DNA of 34,486 nt from Chloroflexota bacterium (GTDB lineage Bacteria > Chloroflexota > Chloroflexia > Chloroflexales > Chloroflexaceae), in the NCBI GenBank assembly GCA_013388805.1, contig JACAEO010000335.1, positions 1-34,486 of the forward strand, written 5' to 3'. The notes under the pieces are model-generated. The model made no database searches and was not told the origin of the DNA. It was given only the letters and a program-made list of their open reading frames with translations. Below are positions 16,413-24,744 of this stretch, in pieces. A program made the position numbers and the translations under genes. Within the stretch, counting starts at the first letter, position 1, and each line of letters begins with the position of its first letter.

Positions 16413-16550
16413 ATACCGATTCTGCTTGATGGCATCGCATTGGCTCATCTCCACACCTCCACAGCTCTCCAGCTCCACACAGGGCTTTGGAGAGCTGGAG
16501 AGCTGTGGATGTGAGCGGGACAATGCGAGATTGCCAATTCCACCTGGTAT
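16413..16550. repeat. 138-bp dispersed hairpin element, copy 1
   Basis: Begins ATACC and ends GGTAT. It contains a perfect 18-bp stem (16458-16475 with 16492-16509) and a 16-nt loop. A second copy of identical length lies at 24607-24744 with about nine differences outside the loop; the loop is in opposite orientation. No coding capacity. It sits in the leader of the M23 peptidase gene. Confidence 0.88.
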
Positions 16551-16609
16551 TACAGAGCGGGGGCCGAGCCATTAGCGCTGTTCAGATACCCCGCGGCCCG
16601 GCTGGCGAC

Positions 16610-18073
16610 ATGTCTCTCACCGATGGCTGGACCAGCTTCGTGAGCACCGTGATGGTGGGACGACGGCAGCGCTCCCGGCCCGGGCGGGCCGTCCGCAAGC
16701 GGCGTGCCGCGCTGGCCCGCGCGGCGCTGGCGCACATCCGGGGTGATGCGCCAGGCGAACTTCCCACGGCTGCGCGTGAGTCGCTGCCAACCGTGCTGCG
16801 CGTCGTGGCGGCGTTGCGCGCCGCGCCTGCTGCCCGGCTATGCGCCCACGCCTGCGTGGTTGCGTTGATCCTGACGGTGCTGGGCGCCGAGGTGAGCGGA
16901 CGCGGCGGCGCCGCCATCGTCGCACGCTCAGCGCCGGTCACCGAGCGTGCGACCCCGCTGGCGACGCACGACGGGGTCGTGCTGGCGCCGCTTGCGGTCG
17001 GCCCGATCCGGATCCGCCAGGCCGGCGAGCCGCTCACGCCACTGATCCAGCAGCCGGTGACGGTACCGAGCGCCTTTCAGACGGTGCACCAGCTGGCCGA
17101 GGGCGAGACCCTGGGTGCGCTGGCGGCCCGCTATGGCGTGCGCCTCGAAGCACTGGTGCTGGCCAACCGGCTTGAGCAGGGTGACGCGCTGGTGGTGGGC
17201 CAGGTGTTGCGCATCCCCCGGGTCTCCGGGCAGCCCCACGTCGTTGCCGCCGGGGAGACGCTGGCGAGCCTTGCCGAACGCTTTGGGGTGTCGCCAGCGG
17301 TGATCGCGACCTTTCCCGCAAACCATGTCGGCCCGGATGCGGCACTCACCCCCGGGGTGGAGCTGTTCATTCCCCGTGAGCAGTTGAGCCTGCCCGCGGA
17401 CTGGTTGCGGGCAGTGGGTGGCCTGACCGGACTGGCGGCGCGTGGGCCAGAGCCGGCGGCGGTGGTCCGGGCAGCGGAGACCAATCTGCGCGTGGGGCCG
17501 AGCACCGAGCATCCCCGGGTGGCACAACTTGCTGCCGGACGGCGGGTGGCGCTGCGGGCGCGCCACGATGGCTGGCTGCTGGTGGAGCTTGGTACGCTCC
17601 GCGGCTGGGTACGCGCCGATCTGCTGGCGGTTGCTGCCGAACAGGTCGCTGCGCTGCCACTCTCGAATGACTTTCCGCCACCCCCGCCGCGCTGGGTCTG
17701 GCCCACGCGGGGTACGCTGACCTCAGGCTTCGGCCCGCGCTGGGGCAGCTTCCACAACGGGATCGATATTGCCAACCGGGCCTGGACGCCGATCGTGGCG
17801 GCCCGCGCCGGCCGGGTGCGTGAGGCCGGCTGGTGCCGTGGCTATGGCTACTGTGTGCGGCTGGGCCACGCGGGGGGGGTCGAGACGATCTACGGCCACC
17901 TGATCGCCAGACCGCTGGTCTCGGTTGGCGACGAGGTGGCAGTGGGTGAGCTGATTGGCCATATGGGGAGCACCTACGATCGGGCTGGCGGCGGATACTC
18001 AACCGGGGTGCATCTGCACTTTACAGTGCTGGTCAACGGGCGGGCGGTCAACCCGCTGCGCTTCCTTCCGTAG
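16610..18073 (+). CDS. Membrane-anchored LysM/SH3/M23 peptidase
   Basis: A 487-residue cell-wall protein: basic cytoplasmic N-terminus, one membrane segment (about 77-95), LysM 1 (159-204), LysM 2 (210-256), bacterial SH3-like domain (284-342; NLRVGPSTEHPRV) and C-terminal LytM/M23 domain (364-484). M23 zinc ligands His382 and Asp386 (HNGID) and the HLH motif (His468, His470) are intact, so it is probably an active peptidoglycan endopeptidase or septation factor. The start is uncertain: ATG 16610 is used, ATG 16652 is possible, and neither has a strong ribosome site. A further extension would enter the 138-bp repeat and is rejected. Confidence 0.88.
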   Translation: MSLTDGWTSFVSTVMVGRRQRSRPGRAVRKRRAALARAALAHIRGDAPGELPTAARESLPTVLRVVAALRAAPAARLCAHACVVALILTVLGAEVSGRGGAAIVARSAPVTERATPLATHDGVVLAPLAVGPIRIRQAGEPLTPLIQQPVTVPSAFQTVHQLAEGETLGALAARYGVRLEALVLANRLEQGDALVVGQVLRIPRVSGQPHVVAAGETLASLAERFGVSPAVIATFPANHVGPDAALTPGVELFIPREQLSLPADWLRAVGGLTGLAARGPEPAAVVRAAETNLRVGPSTEHPRVAQLAAGRRVALRARHDGWLLVELGTLRGWVRADLLAVAAEQVAALPLSNDFPPPPPRWVWPTRGTLTSGFGPRWGSFHNGIDIANRAWTPIVAARAGRVREAGWCRGYGYCVRLGHAGGVETIYGHLIARPLVSVGDEVAVGELIGHMGSTYDRAGGGYSTGVHLHFTVLVNGRAVNPLRFLP

Positions 18074-18126
18074 CGGGCGTGGGACGATCGTCGGCACCCT
18101 GTCACCGTCGGCTGGCTGGCCGTCCG

Positions 18127-18135
18127 TGGTACAAT
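18127..18135 (+). promoter_or_regulatory. Extended -10 promoter of parA
   Basis: TGG-TACAAT with predicted start near 18142. The parS site then lies in the 5' leader about 25 nt downstream, placed so that bound ParB could affect transcription. Confidence 0.6.
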
Positions 18136-18165
18136 TGCGCCGGTGAGCCTTCCCGCCACTATCAG

Positions 18166-18181
18166 TGTTCCACGTGAAACA
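18166..18181. promoter_or_regulatory. parS centromere-like site
   Basis: TGTTCCACGTGAAACA matches the bacterial parS consensus TGTTNCACGTGAAACA at every fixed position. ParB nucleates here and spreads. It lies 13 nt before the parA start codon. Its translation (FHVKQ) is a common cause of wrong ParA starts. Confidence 0.93.
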
Positions 18182-18194
18182 GGATAGCGCCAGC

Positions 18195-18968
18195 ATGCGC
18201 CCGCGCACGATCGCAATTGCCAACCAGAAAGGCGGCGTCGGCAAGACCACAACCGCGGTCAACCTCGGCGGTGAGTTGGCGCGGCGCAACTACCGGGTCT
18301 TACTCATCGACTGTGATCCGCAGGGCAATGCCACGACCAGTCTTGGGATTGCAAAGCAGAGCCTTGCGGCGACGACCTACGACCTGCTGATGGGCGGGGA
18401 GCTTGCGACCGCGACGATGCCAACCGGGCGCGCCGGCTTTTCACTCGTCCCGGCCGACCAGGAGCTTGCAGGCGCCGTGGTGGAACTGGTCAATGCCCGG
18501 GGGCGCGAACAGCGCCTGGCCACAGCGCTTGCCTCGGCCGGGGCGCTCTACGACTATGTGCTGATCGACTGTCCGCCCTCGCTCGGCTTGCTGACCCTCA
18601 ACGCGCTCTGTGCTGCCGACAGTGTGCTGATCCCGCTCCAGTGCGAGTACCTGGCCCTCGAAGGCCTGGCCCAGCTCAAAACAACCCTGGAGCGGGTCCG
18701 TGAACGGCTGAACCCACGGCTGCATATGCTCGGCGTTGTAATGACGATGTATGACGGCCGTACCAACCTGGCGCAGCAGGTGGTCGATGAGGTCCAGCGG
18801 CACTTTCCGCGACTGATCTTTCGGACCCTCATCCCGCGGAGTGTGCGCCTCTCCGAGGCGCCGAGCCACGGCAGGCTGATCGCCGAGTATGAGCCCGCCG
18901 GCCGGAGCGCCCAGGCCTATGCCGCCCTGGCCGATGAGGTCCTGCAACGAGAGGAGCGCCGCCAGTGA
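18195..18968 (+). CDS. parA: Chromosome partitioning ATPase ParA (Soj)
   Basis: A 257-residue deviant-Walker ATPase that binds nucleoid DNA and moves ParB-parS complexes. Motifs: Walker A KGGVGKTT (12-19) with the signature lysine, LLIDCDPQGNATTSLG, and DYVLIDCPPSLG. It is short, without the N-terminal HTH of plasmid ParA proteins, as for chromosomal Soj. The ATG at 18195 is preferred; the upstream GTG at 18165 would translate the parS site. Its stop overlaps the parB start by 4 nt (GTGA), indicating coupled translation. Confidence 0.95.
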   Translation: MRPRTIAIANQKGGVGKTTTAVNLGGELARRNYRVLLIDCDPQGNATTSLGIAKQSLAATTYDLLMGGELATATMPTGRAGFSLVPADQELAGAVVELVNARGREQRLATALASAGALYDYVLIDCPPSLGLLTLNALCAADSVLIPLQCEYLALEGLAQLKTTLERVRERLNPRLHMLGVVMTMYDGRTNLAQQVVDEVQRHFPRLIFRTLIPRSVRLSEAPSHGRLIAEYEPAGRSAQAYAALADEVLQREERRQ

Positions 18969-20080
18969 GTCGCCGACGGGGCCTCGGTAGTGGCCTGGAC
19001 GCCCTTATCCCCGGCCCGGCCCCGGGCGAGGGCGTGCGCCAGTTGCCGGTCGAGGCCATTCGCGAGAACCGGAGCCAGCCGCGCACCGTATTCGATGAAC
19101 AGGCGCTCGATGAACTGGCCGCGTCGATCCGTGAGCACGGCCTGATCCAGCCGCTGATCGTGAGCGAAACCGAGGCCGGCACCTATGAACTGATCGCCGG
19201 CGAGCGCCGCCTGCGTGCCGCCCGCCGCGCCGGGCTCAGCGACGTTCCCGCGATTGTCAAACGGGCCACCGCGCAGCAGTCGCTTGAACTGGCCCTGGTC
19301 GAGAATGTGCAACGCGCTGACCTGAACCCGCTCGAAGAGGGCCTGGCCTACCAGATGCTCAAGGACGAGTTTGGGCTGACCGATGAGCTGATCGCGCGGC
19401 GGGTCGGCAAGAGCCGGGTCGCTGTGGTCAATACCCGCCGCCTGATCAAGCTGGTGCCGCCGGCGCGCCAGGCGCTGCTCGCGGGTACGCTCAGCGCCGG
19501 ACACGGGCGCGCCCTGCTGCGCTTCGAGGACCCCGAGGAGCAGGTGGCTGCCCTGAACCTGGTGCTCAGCCGCGAGCTCAGCGTGCGCGAGGCCGAGCAC
19601 CTCGGCGAACTGGCGCAGCATCCGGCGCTGGCCCCCGCAAGCCGCGCTGCGCTGCTGCGCGGGGCGCTCAGCCTCGCCCAGGCCCAGGCCCTGCTCCGCG
19701 TCATTGATCGGGACCGGCAGGCGCAGGTGCTCGAGTGCCTGCTCACCAGGGGGCTCGATCTGCCTGAGACCGAGCGCCTCACCAGCCTCGTCGCCGAGGG
19801 GCGTGATCTCGCGCAAGCCCTGGCCCAGGTACACCAGCCGGACGCTCCCGCCACCAGGCTGCCAGTCGCTCGCCCACCGCGCGATGAAGGGCCTGCGCCA
19901 CGGGAGGCCCGGCCTCGTCCCCTGTCGCCTGAAGACGCCGAGGCACAGCGCATGTTTGAAGCCATCCTGGAGACACCGGTGCAGCTGTCGCGCAGCGGCG
20001 GAAGCATCCGGCTTACCATCACCCTCTATAGCGATGAACAACTCCAGGCACTCTATGATCGGCTGAGTGGCGAGGGTTGA
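18965..20080 (+). CDS. parB: Chromosome partitioning protein ParB (Spo0J)
   Basis: A 371-residue CTP-dependent clamp that loads at parS. The N-terminal domain has NRSQPRTVFDE, GERRLRAA (79-86, the CTP/spreading motif) and VENVQRADLNPLEEG; the HTH lies at about 138-162 (LTDELIARRVGKSRVAVVN). The C-terminal end should be the dimerization domain, after a longer-than-usual Pro/Arg-rich linker at about 285-325. The GTG start overlaps parA; the stop overlaps a possible TTG start of the prenyltransferase gene. A parS site lies 0.8 kb upstream. Confidence 0.95.
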   Translation: MSRRRGLGSGLDALIPGPAPGEGVRQLPVEAIRENRSQPRTVFDEQALDELAASIREHGLIQPLIVSETEAGTYELIAGERRLRAARRAGLSDVPAIVKRATAQQSLELALVENVQRADLNPLEEGLAYQMLKDEFGLTDELIARRVGKSRVAVVNTRRLIKLVPPARQALLAGTLSAGHGRALLRFEDPEEQVAALNLVLSRELSVREAEHLGELAQHPALAPASRAALLRGALSLAQAQALLRVIDRDRQAQVLECLLTRGLDLPETERLTSLVAEGRDLAQALAQVHQPDAPATRLPVARPPRDEGPAPREARPRPLSPEDAEAQRMFEAILETPVQLSRSGGSIRLTITLYSDEQLQALYDRLSGEG

Positions 20081-20100
20081 GCGGGGTAAACGAGGGACCT

Positions 20101-20964
20101 GTGCGCACCACGCTACGCCGCCTGACGGCCCTGATCCACATCACCCGGCCCCAGATCGCCGCCCAGGCTGCCGCCTACACCTTCCTGGGCGCCTATCTGA
20201 GCGCTGGCGCTGGCGCGATCTTCAGTCCTGCGACCGCCTACGCGGCACTGATCGTGGCCATCATTGTTGCGTTCGGCTTCGTGATCAATGACTATGCCGA
20301 TGCTGACCTCGACCGCCTGACCAGGCCTGAACGCCCCATCCCCGCCGGGGCCGTCTCCCGCCCCCAGGCCGCCGCGCTCGCCCTCGTCCTCGCCGCGCTC
20401 GCCCTCGGCAGCACCCTCGTCGCCCCACCGGCGCTCCGGCCCCTCGCGCTGCTGAACCTGGCGCTCACCGCGGCCTATTCCCTGCGCCTCAAGCGGACGG
20501 TGCTGATCGGGAATCTTACTATGGCCCTGCTCAATGGCTCGATCCTGCTCTTCGGTAGCCTTGCTGCCGGTCGGCTCACCCCGCTGCTCTGGGCCGTTGT
20601 GGCCATGAGCTTCCTCTTCACACTGGCCCAGGAAGTGTTATACACGGTCGATGATCTGCACGGCGATGCCAGCGCGGGGATCGTTACGACGGCGACTTGC
20701 TTCGGGCCTGGCCCGTCACTGCACCTGTTCCGTAGCCTGATGGGCCTTACGCTGCTCTGCGCCGCCGCCCCGCTGTGGCTCGCCCCACTTTCGCCGTGGT
20801 ACGCAGTGGCCCTGCTGGTCTGTGTGGTGATCCCGGTCTGCAGCTACATTCTGCCGCTCACCCTGCGCGCCGAGCCCGCAGCTATCAGCCGGGCCTGCGC
20901 CGCCCTGAAGCGGGTTCGCCTCGCCAGCCTGGTGCCGCTGGCCCTGCTCGGTACACTACGTTGA
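20101..20964 (+). CDS. UbiA-family prenyltransferase
   Basis: A 287-residue integral membrane prenyltransferase with about eight or nine membrane segments. The first Asp-rich motif is NDYADADLDRLTRPERPI (NDxxDxxxD) and the second is VDDLHGDASAGIVT, both needed to bind prenyl diphosphate and Mg2+. The acceptor could be an aromatic ring (quinone or chlorophyll path) or glycerol phosphate; sequence alone does not decide. The GTG start has GAGGGA just upstream; a TTG at 20077 overlapping the parB stop is the alternative. It is in the parAB operon by position, with no clear functional link. Confidence 0.85.
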   Translation: MRTTLRRLTALIHITRPQIAAQAAAYTFLGAYLSAGAGAIFSPATAYAALIVAIIVAFGFVINDYADADLDRLTRPERPIPAGAVSRPQAAALALVLAALALGSTLVAPPALRPLALLNLALTAAYSLRLKRTVLIGNLTMALLNGSILLFGSLAAGRLTPLLWAVVAMSFLFTLAQEVLYTVDDLHGDASAGIVTTATCFGPGPSLHLFRSLMGLTLLCAAAPLWLAPLSPWYAVALLVCVVIPVCSYILPLTLRAEPAAISRACAALKRVRLASLVPLALLGTLR

Positions 20965-21066
20965 CCATGCGGTCTTCACCGCCACAGCGCGACAGACCGG
21001 CTATGCGGAACTGATAAACAACGGTCAAGCAGGAACGCCCAGCTCTGAACCATGCTTTATTGATCC
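20965..21066. other. Degenerate repeat before gatC
   Basis: About 20977-21050 holds ACAGACCGGCTATGCGGAAC and GGAACGCCCAGCTCTGAA, loosely matching the segment at 7565-7645 and, more weakly, 10905-10975. No clear promoter was found. Confidence 0.3.
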
Positions 21067-21079
21067 GAGGAGATTAACT

Positions 21080-21370
21080 ATGGCGCTCTCCCAGCAAGAA
21101 GTGATCCACGTTGCCCGGCTCGCGCGCCTGCGCCTCAGCCCCGAGGAGCTCGAACTGATGCGCTCGCAACTCTCCAATATCCTGGACCATATCGCGATGC
21201 TGCAAGAGGTGGACGTGACCGGTGTTCCGCCCACGGCGCAGGTGACCGAACTCGTCACCGTGATGCGGCCCGATGCGGTCACCGAAGAGCTCAGCCGCGA
21301 AGCAGCGCTCGCCAATGCCCCCGATCAGCGCGACGGCATGTTCCGCGTCCGCGCGGTCTTCGATGAGTAG
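21080..21370 (+). CDS. gatC: Asp/Glu-tRNA(Asn/Gln) amidotransferase subunit C
   Basis: A 96-residue GatC, the small stabilising belt of the GatCAB complex that converts Glu-tRNA(Gln) to Gln-tRNA(Gln). The family pattern is clear: VIHVARLARLRLSPEE, then LSNILDHIAMLQEVDVTGVPP and a C-terminal RPDAVTEELSREAALANAPD. AGGAGA (21068-21073) precedes the ATG. gatA and gatB are not next to it and must be elsewhere. Because asnS is present, the complex is probably needed for tRNA-Gln only. Confidence 0.95.
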   Translation: MALSQQEVIHVARLARLRLSPEELELMRSQLSNILDHIAMLQEVDVTGVPPTAQVTELVTVMRPDAVTEELSREAALANAPDQRDGMFRVRAVFDE

Positions 21371-21477
21371 CCGCCACCGCCCGCCCGCAACAAATGCCCG
21401 CCAGCACCCGTCAAAGCAGCAGACGGCGCGACCGGCCCGCGAGCGACGCGGCCAGCCACCACGAGAAAGGATCGGCG

Positions 21478-21918
21478 ATGTACAACGGCAACGGGACGAA
21501 TAATGGCGGCCGCTATACGCGGATCGGCGGGGTGCCGATCAAGCCCGCCTATCTCTACATCGCAGGGGCGATTGTGCTGCTGGTGGCGATCTACTTCGTC
21601 ATGCGCTTTCTCAGCACCAGCCTGGTGATGCACGTCAGCGCCTTCGCTGGCGTGCTGCTGCTGATCGGCAATCTCCGTGAACTGATCGGCAATGGCTACG
21701 GCCAGCGCGGCAGCACCGCGCTGCTCAATGTGCTGGTCGGCGCCGGGCTGATCTTCGCCTGGCTGACCCAGTTCCTCGGGGCGCTGTTCTGGATCCCGGC
21801 CCTGATCCTGCTTGGCGTGGCCACCCCGCTCATCTTCGGGCGCGCCGGTGTCTACACCGCCTACCTCGATACCGCCCGGACCCTGGTCGGGAGCGTACGC
21901 CGGACCTTTGTGCGCTAG
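21478..21918 (+). CDS. Small multi-span membrane protein, unknown function
   Basis: A 146-residue protein with a Gly/Asn-rich soluble N-terminus (about 1-22) and four hydrophobic segments (LYIAGAIVLLVAIYFVMRFL; MHVSAFAGVLLLIGNL; LLNVLVGAGLIFAWLTQFLG; FWIPALILLGVATPLIFG), then a short basic C-terminus. I do not recognise the family. GAAAGGA (21464-21470) precedes the ATG by 7 nt. It follows gatC by 107 nt on the same strand and ends convergent with asnS. Confidence 0.7.
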   Translation: MYNGNGTNNGGRYTRIGGVPIKPAYLYIAGAIVLLVAIYFVMRFLSTSLVMHVSAFAGVLLLIGNLRELIGNGYGQRGSTALLNVLVGAGLIFAWLTQFLGALFWIPALILLGVATPLIFGRAGVYTAYLDTARTLVGSVRRTFVR

Positions 21919-21990
21919 CTTCGGCCTGACGGGGCCGCCGGCGCTTGCGTCTCCGCGCCCGGCGGGACGGTACCAGGTGGCGCTGTGCGG

Positions 21991-23313
21991 CTACGGGTAG
22001 ATCCGGTAGAGCATGCGCGGGAAGGGGATCGCCTCGCGGATGTGGCGGGTGCCGGTGATCCAGCAGACCGCTCGCTCGATGCCCATGCCGAAGCCGCTGT
22101 GGGGTACGCTGCCGTAGCGCCGCAGGTCCATGTACCACTGGTAGTCCGCAAGGTTGAGCCCGTACTCGACGATGCGGCGCTCGAGCAGCGCCGCGTCGTG
22201 GATGCGCTGCGATCCGCCGATGATTTCGCCGTAGCCTTCGGGGGCCAGCAGATCGGCACAGAGCGCCACCTCCGGGCGCTGCGGGTCGGGCTCCATGTAG
22301 AAGGCCTTGATCGCTGCAGGATAACGCTCGACGAAGACGGGCCGGTCGTACTGTGAGGCGATCAGGTGCTCGTGCGGTGCGCCGAAGTCTTCGCCCCAGG
22401 GCAGCGGCTCGGCCCCCTCCACCACGCCCTGCTGCGCCGCGATCAGTTCCAGGGCCTCGTCGTAGCTGATCCGCGGAAATGGTGGCACACACCGCTCCAG
22501 CACCGTCGTATCCCGCCCCAGGATCTGCAGATCGTCCGCCCGCCGCTCCAGCACCCGCTGCACGATCGCGCTGACGAACTGTTCCTGGAGCGCCAGGTTG
22601 TCCGCGTGGGTGGCGAAGGCAACCTCAGGCTCGATCATCCAGAATTCGGTCAGGTGACGCCGCGTCTTGCTCTTCTCGGCGCGAAATGTTGGCCCAAAAC
22701 AGTAGACTTTGCCGAAGGCCATCATGCCCGCCTCAACGTAGAGTTGCCCGGTCTGGGCCAGGTAGGCCTTGCCCAGGTCGAAGTAGTCGGTGGCGAAGAG
22801 ATTGGTCGTCCCTTCGGCGGCGGTCGCGGTGAGGATTGGCGTGTCGAAGCGTACGAAGCCCTGGCTGTTCAGCCACTCCTGGGCGGCGGCGATCACCTCG
22901 GCGCGCACACGGAGCAGGGCATGCTGCCGCGACGAGCGTACCCAGAGGTGCCGATGCTCCATCAGGAACTCGATCCCGTGCTCCTTCGGCGCGATCGGAT
23001 AGTCGGGACTCGGCCCCACCAGTTCGAGCTCCTGTACGTCGAGCTCAAAGCCGCCCGGCGCGCGCGCATCGGCGCGCACGCTCCCCGTGACGCGCAGCGA
23101 TGCCTCCTGGGTCAACGCCTGGGCCCGCGCGAATGTCGCCTCACTCACGTTCTTCTTGAAGAGCACGCACTGGATCGTGCCGCTGCCGTCGCGCAGCTGG
23201 ATGAAGATCAGTTTGCCCTTCTCGGTCTTGTTATAGACCCAGCCGGCCAGGCTCACCTGCTCACCCTCGTGGGCGCCAATGGTGGCGACTGAGGCGGTTG
23301 GCAGCATCGACAT
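21991..23313 (-). CDS. asnS: Asparaginyl-tRNA synthetase
   Basis: A 440-residue class IIb synthetase charging tRNA-Asn. The N-terminal OB-fold anticodon domain (about 10-115; [20 protein letters not shown]) is followed by the catalytic core with motif 2 ([21 protein letters not shown]) and motif 3 ([15 protein letters not shown]). The motif 2 loop and lack of AspRS-type inserts favour AsnRS over AspRS. The start is the ATG at 23313 with GAGGAG upstream; an in-frame extension would cross the promoter region and is rejected. Divergent from the M20 peptidase gene. Confidence 0.93.
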   Translation of the reverse strand: MSMLPTASVATIGAHEGEQVSLAGWVYNKTEKGKLIFIQLRDGSGTIQCVLFKKNVSEATFARAQALTQEASLRVTGSVRADARAPGGFELDVQELELVGPSPDYPIAPKEHGIEFLMEHRHLWVRSSRQHALLRVRAEVIAAAQEWLNSQGFVRFDTPILTATAAEGTTNLFATDYFDLGKAYLAQTGQLYVEAGMMAFGKVYCFGPTFRAEKSKTRRHLTEFWMIEPEVAFATHADNLALQEQFVSAIVQRVLERRADDLQILGRDTTVLERCVPPFPRISYDEALELIAAQQGVVEGAEPLPWGEDFGAPHEHLIASQYDRPVFVERYPAAIKAFYMEPDPQRPEVALCADLLAPEGYGEIIGGSQRIHDAALLERRIVEYGLNLADYQWYMDLRRYGSVPHSGFGMGIERAVCWITGTRHIREAIPFPRMLYRIYP

Positions 23314-23352
23314 GGCGCGCTCCTCGCTGGCAAACAATGGCTTTTCGGCGTC

Positions 23353-23381
23353 AGTATGCCACGAGTTCCCGGGGCTGGCAA
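23353..23381 (-). promoter_or_regulatory. Promoter of asnS
   Basis: On the minus strand TTGCCA (23381-23376), 17-nt spacer and TGG-CATACT. Transcription would start near 23346, about 33 nt before the start codon. Its -35 lies back to back with that of the divergent peptidase promoter. Confidence 0.6.
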
Positions 23382-23433
23382 ATTGACAGCCTGAAGCGAA
23401 TCGGCAATAATCTGTCAATTAACGGTCTGTTAA
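23381..23433. promoter_or_regulatory. Inverted repeats over the divergent promoters (possible operators)
   Basis: AATTGACAG (23381-23389) and CTGTCAATT (23412-23420) are perfect 9-bp inverted repeats that flank the peptidase promoter spacer and -10. Next to them TTAAC-N5-GTTAA (23419-23433) covers the predicted transcript start. Either could bind a dimeric regulator; none is identifiable. Confidence 0.5.
23383..23411 (+). promoter_or_regulatory. Promoter of the M20 peptidase gene
   Basis: TTGACA (23383-23388), 17-nt spacer, AATAAT (23406-23411): consensus -35 with one mismatch in the -10. Start near 23418, about 33 nt before the ATG. Confidence 0.7.
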
Positions 23434-23450
23434 ACCCACCAGGTGTCAGC

Positions 23451-24602
23451 ATGGATATCCAGCGATGGCGCGATCTCCCCGCCGTGCGGCGAGCGCTCGC
23501 TGAACTCGCCGACTATCGGCCCATCCTCGAGACGGCTATCGCTGTCCAGCAGGTGCCCGCGCCGACCTTCGATGAGAGTGAGCGCTCGGCTTTTGTGCTC
23601 GACCGGCTGCGGGCCCTCGGGCTGAGCGATGTCACCAGCGACGAGATCGGTAACGTCTACGGGCGGCGGCCTGGCCACGCCGTGCGCCCCGGCCTGCTCA
23701 TTGCCGCCCACCTCGATACGGTCTTCCCCCGCGAGACCGACCTGCGCCTGCGCTACGAGGCCGACCGGGTCTATGGCCCCGGGCTCGGTGATAACAGCAC
23801 CGGCGTGGCCGGGCTCATTCACCTGGCCCAGGCTATGCAGCGCCACGATCTACCCAATGGCGGCGACATCTGGTTCGTGGCCAATGTTGGTGAGGAGGGC
23901 CTCGGCGACCTGCGCGGCATCCGCGCGGCTGTCAAACGGCTGCAGCCGCGGATCAGTTCGGTGATCGCGTTGGAGGGCTGCGACTTCGGCACACTCCATC
24001 ACCAGGCCATCGGCGTGCGCCGCTATCGGATCGAGGCCGTCGCCCCCGGTGGCCACTCCTGGGGCAACTATGGCACGCCGAGCGCTATCCATACCCTCGT
24101 GCGCCTCGCAGCGCGGATTACGGAGTTGCACGCCCCGCGCACACCCCGCACCAGTTTCAATATCGGTGTGATCACGGGCGGCACGTCGGTCAATACGATC
24201 GCCGAGCACGCCAGCATGCTGCTCGATATGCGCTCGGTTAGCGCCACCGCCCTCGCTAACCTGGCCGCTCAGGTCGATCGCCTGGTCGCGGTCGCCGCCG
24301 CCGAGCATCCCGATGTGCAACTGCACGTGCAGACGGTCGGCGATCGGCCCTCGGGCGCGATCGAGCGCGATCACCCGCTGGTGCAGGCGGCCGTGGCCGC
24401 CTATCACTCGGTCGGCGCCAGCGTGAGCTTCCAGCAGAGTAGCACCGACGCCAATATCCCCCTCAGCATGGGCATCCCCGCCGTCTGTGTCGGGCTCACC
24501 GATGGCGGCAACGCCCACCGCCACGACGAGTACATCCAGCCCGCCAACCTCGGGCGTGGTATGCAGGCCCTGCTGCTGCTCGCCCTGGCGGCCGCGGCGT
24601 GA
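23451..24602 (+). CDS. M20-family metallopeptidase
   Basis: A 383-residue zinc peptidase or amidohydrolase of the M20 family. Metal and catalytic residues: His87/Asp89 in AAHLDT, Asp114 in GPGLGDNSTG, Glu148/Glu149 in GEEG, an acidic residue in ALEGCDFG, and a late His in NAHRHDEYI. The lid/dimer domain lies between (GGHSWGNYGTPSAIHTLVRL). The order resembles PepT/CPG2-like peptidases that cleave small peptides or acyl amino acids; the substrate is not clear. The start is the ATG after AGGTG at 23441-23445. Its stop is 4 bases before the second 138-bp element. Confidence 0.9.
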   Translation: MDIQRWRDLPAVRRALAELADYRPILETAIAVQQVPAPTFDESERSAFVLDRLRALGLSDVTSDEIGNVYGRRPGHAVRPGLLIAAHLDTVFPRETDLRLRYEADRVYGPGLGDNSTGVAGLIHLAQAMQRHDLPNGGDIWFVANVGEEGLGDLRGIRAAVKRLQPRISSVIALEGCDFGTLHHQAIGVRRYRIEAVAPGGHSWGNYGTPSAIHTLVRLAARITELHAPRTPRTSFNIGVITGGTSVNTIAEHASMLLDMRSVSATALANLAAQVDRLVAVAAAEHPDVQLHVQTVGDRPSGAIERDHPLVQAAVAAYHSVGASVSFQQSSTDANIPLSMGIPAVCVGLTDGGNAHRHDEYIQPANLGRGMQALLLLALAAAA

Positions 24603-24606
24603 TCTC

Positions 24607-24744
24607 ATACCGATTCTGCTTGCTGGCATCGCATTGGCTCAGCTCCACACCTCCACAGCGCTCCAGCTCGACAAAGCCCTGTGTGGAGCTGGAGCGCTGT
24701 GGAGATGAGCGGGACCATGCGGGATTGCCAATTCCACGTGGTAT
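24607..24744. repeat. 138-bp dispersed hairpin element, copy 2
   Basis: Same length and orientation as the copy at 16413-16550, again ATACC...GGTAT. A perfect 19-bp stem (24651-24669 with 24686-24704) encloses a 16-nt loop that matches the reverse complement of the other copy's loop at 14 of 16 bases. It fills the gap between convergent genes, its last base being part of the prmA stop codon, so it could act as a two-way terminator. Confidence 0.88.

Noticed and set aside
16308-16514. Open frame across the first 138-bp element
   Set aside because: It translates the repeat; no family features.
18165-18194. Upstream GTG start for ParA
   Set aside because: It would translate the parS site; the ATG at 18195 fits the family start.
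18917-20041. Minus-strand frame opposite parB
   Set aside because: Antisense shadow of a clear ParB gene.
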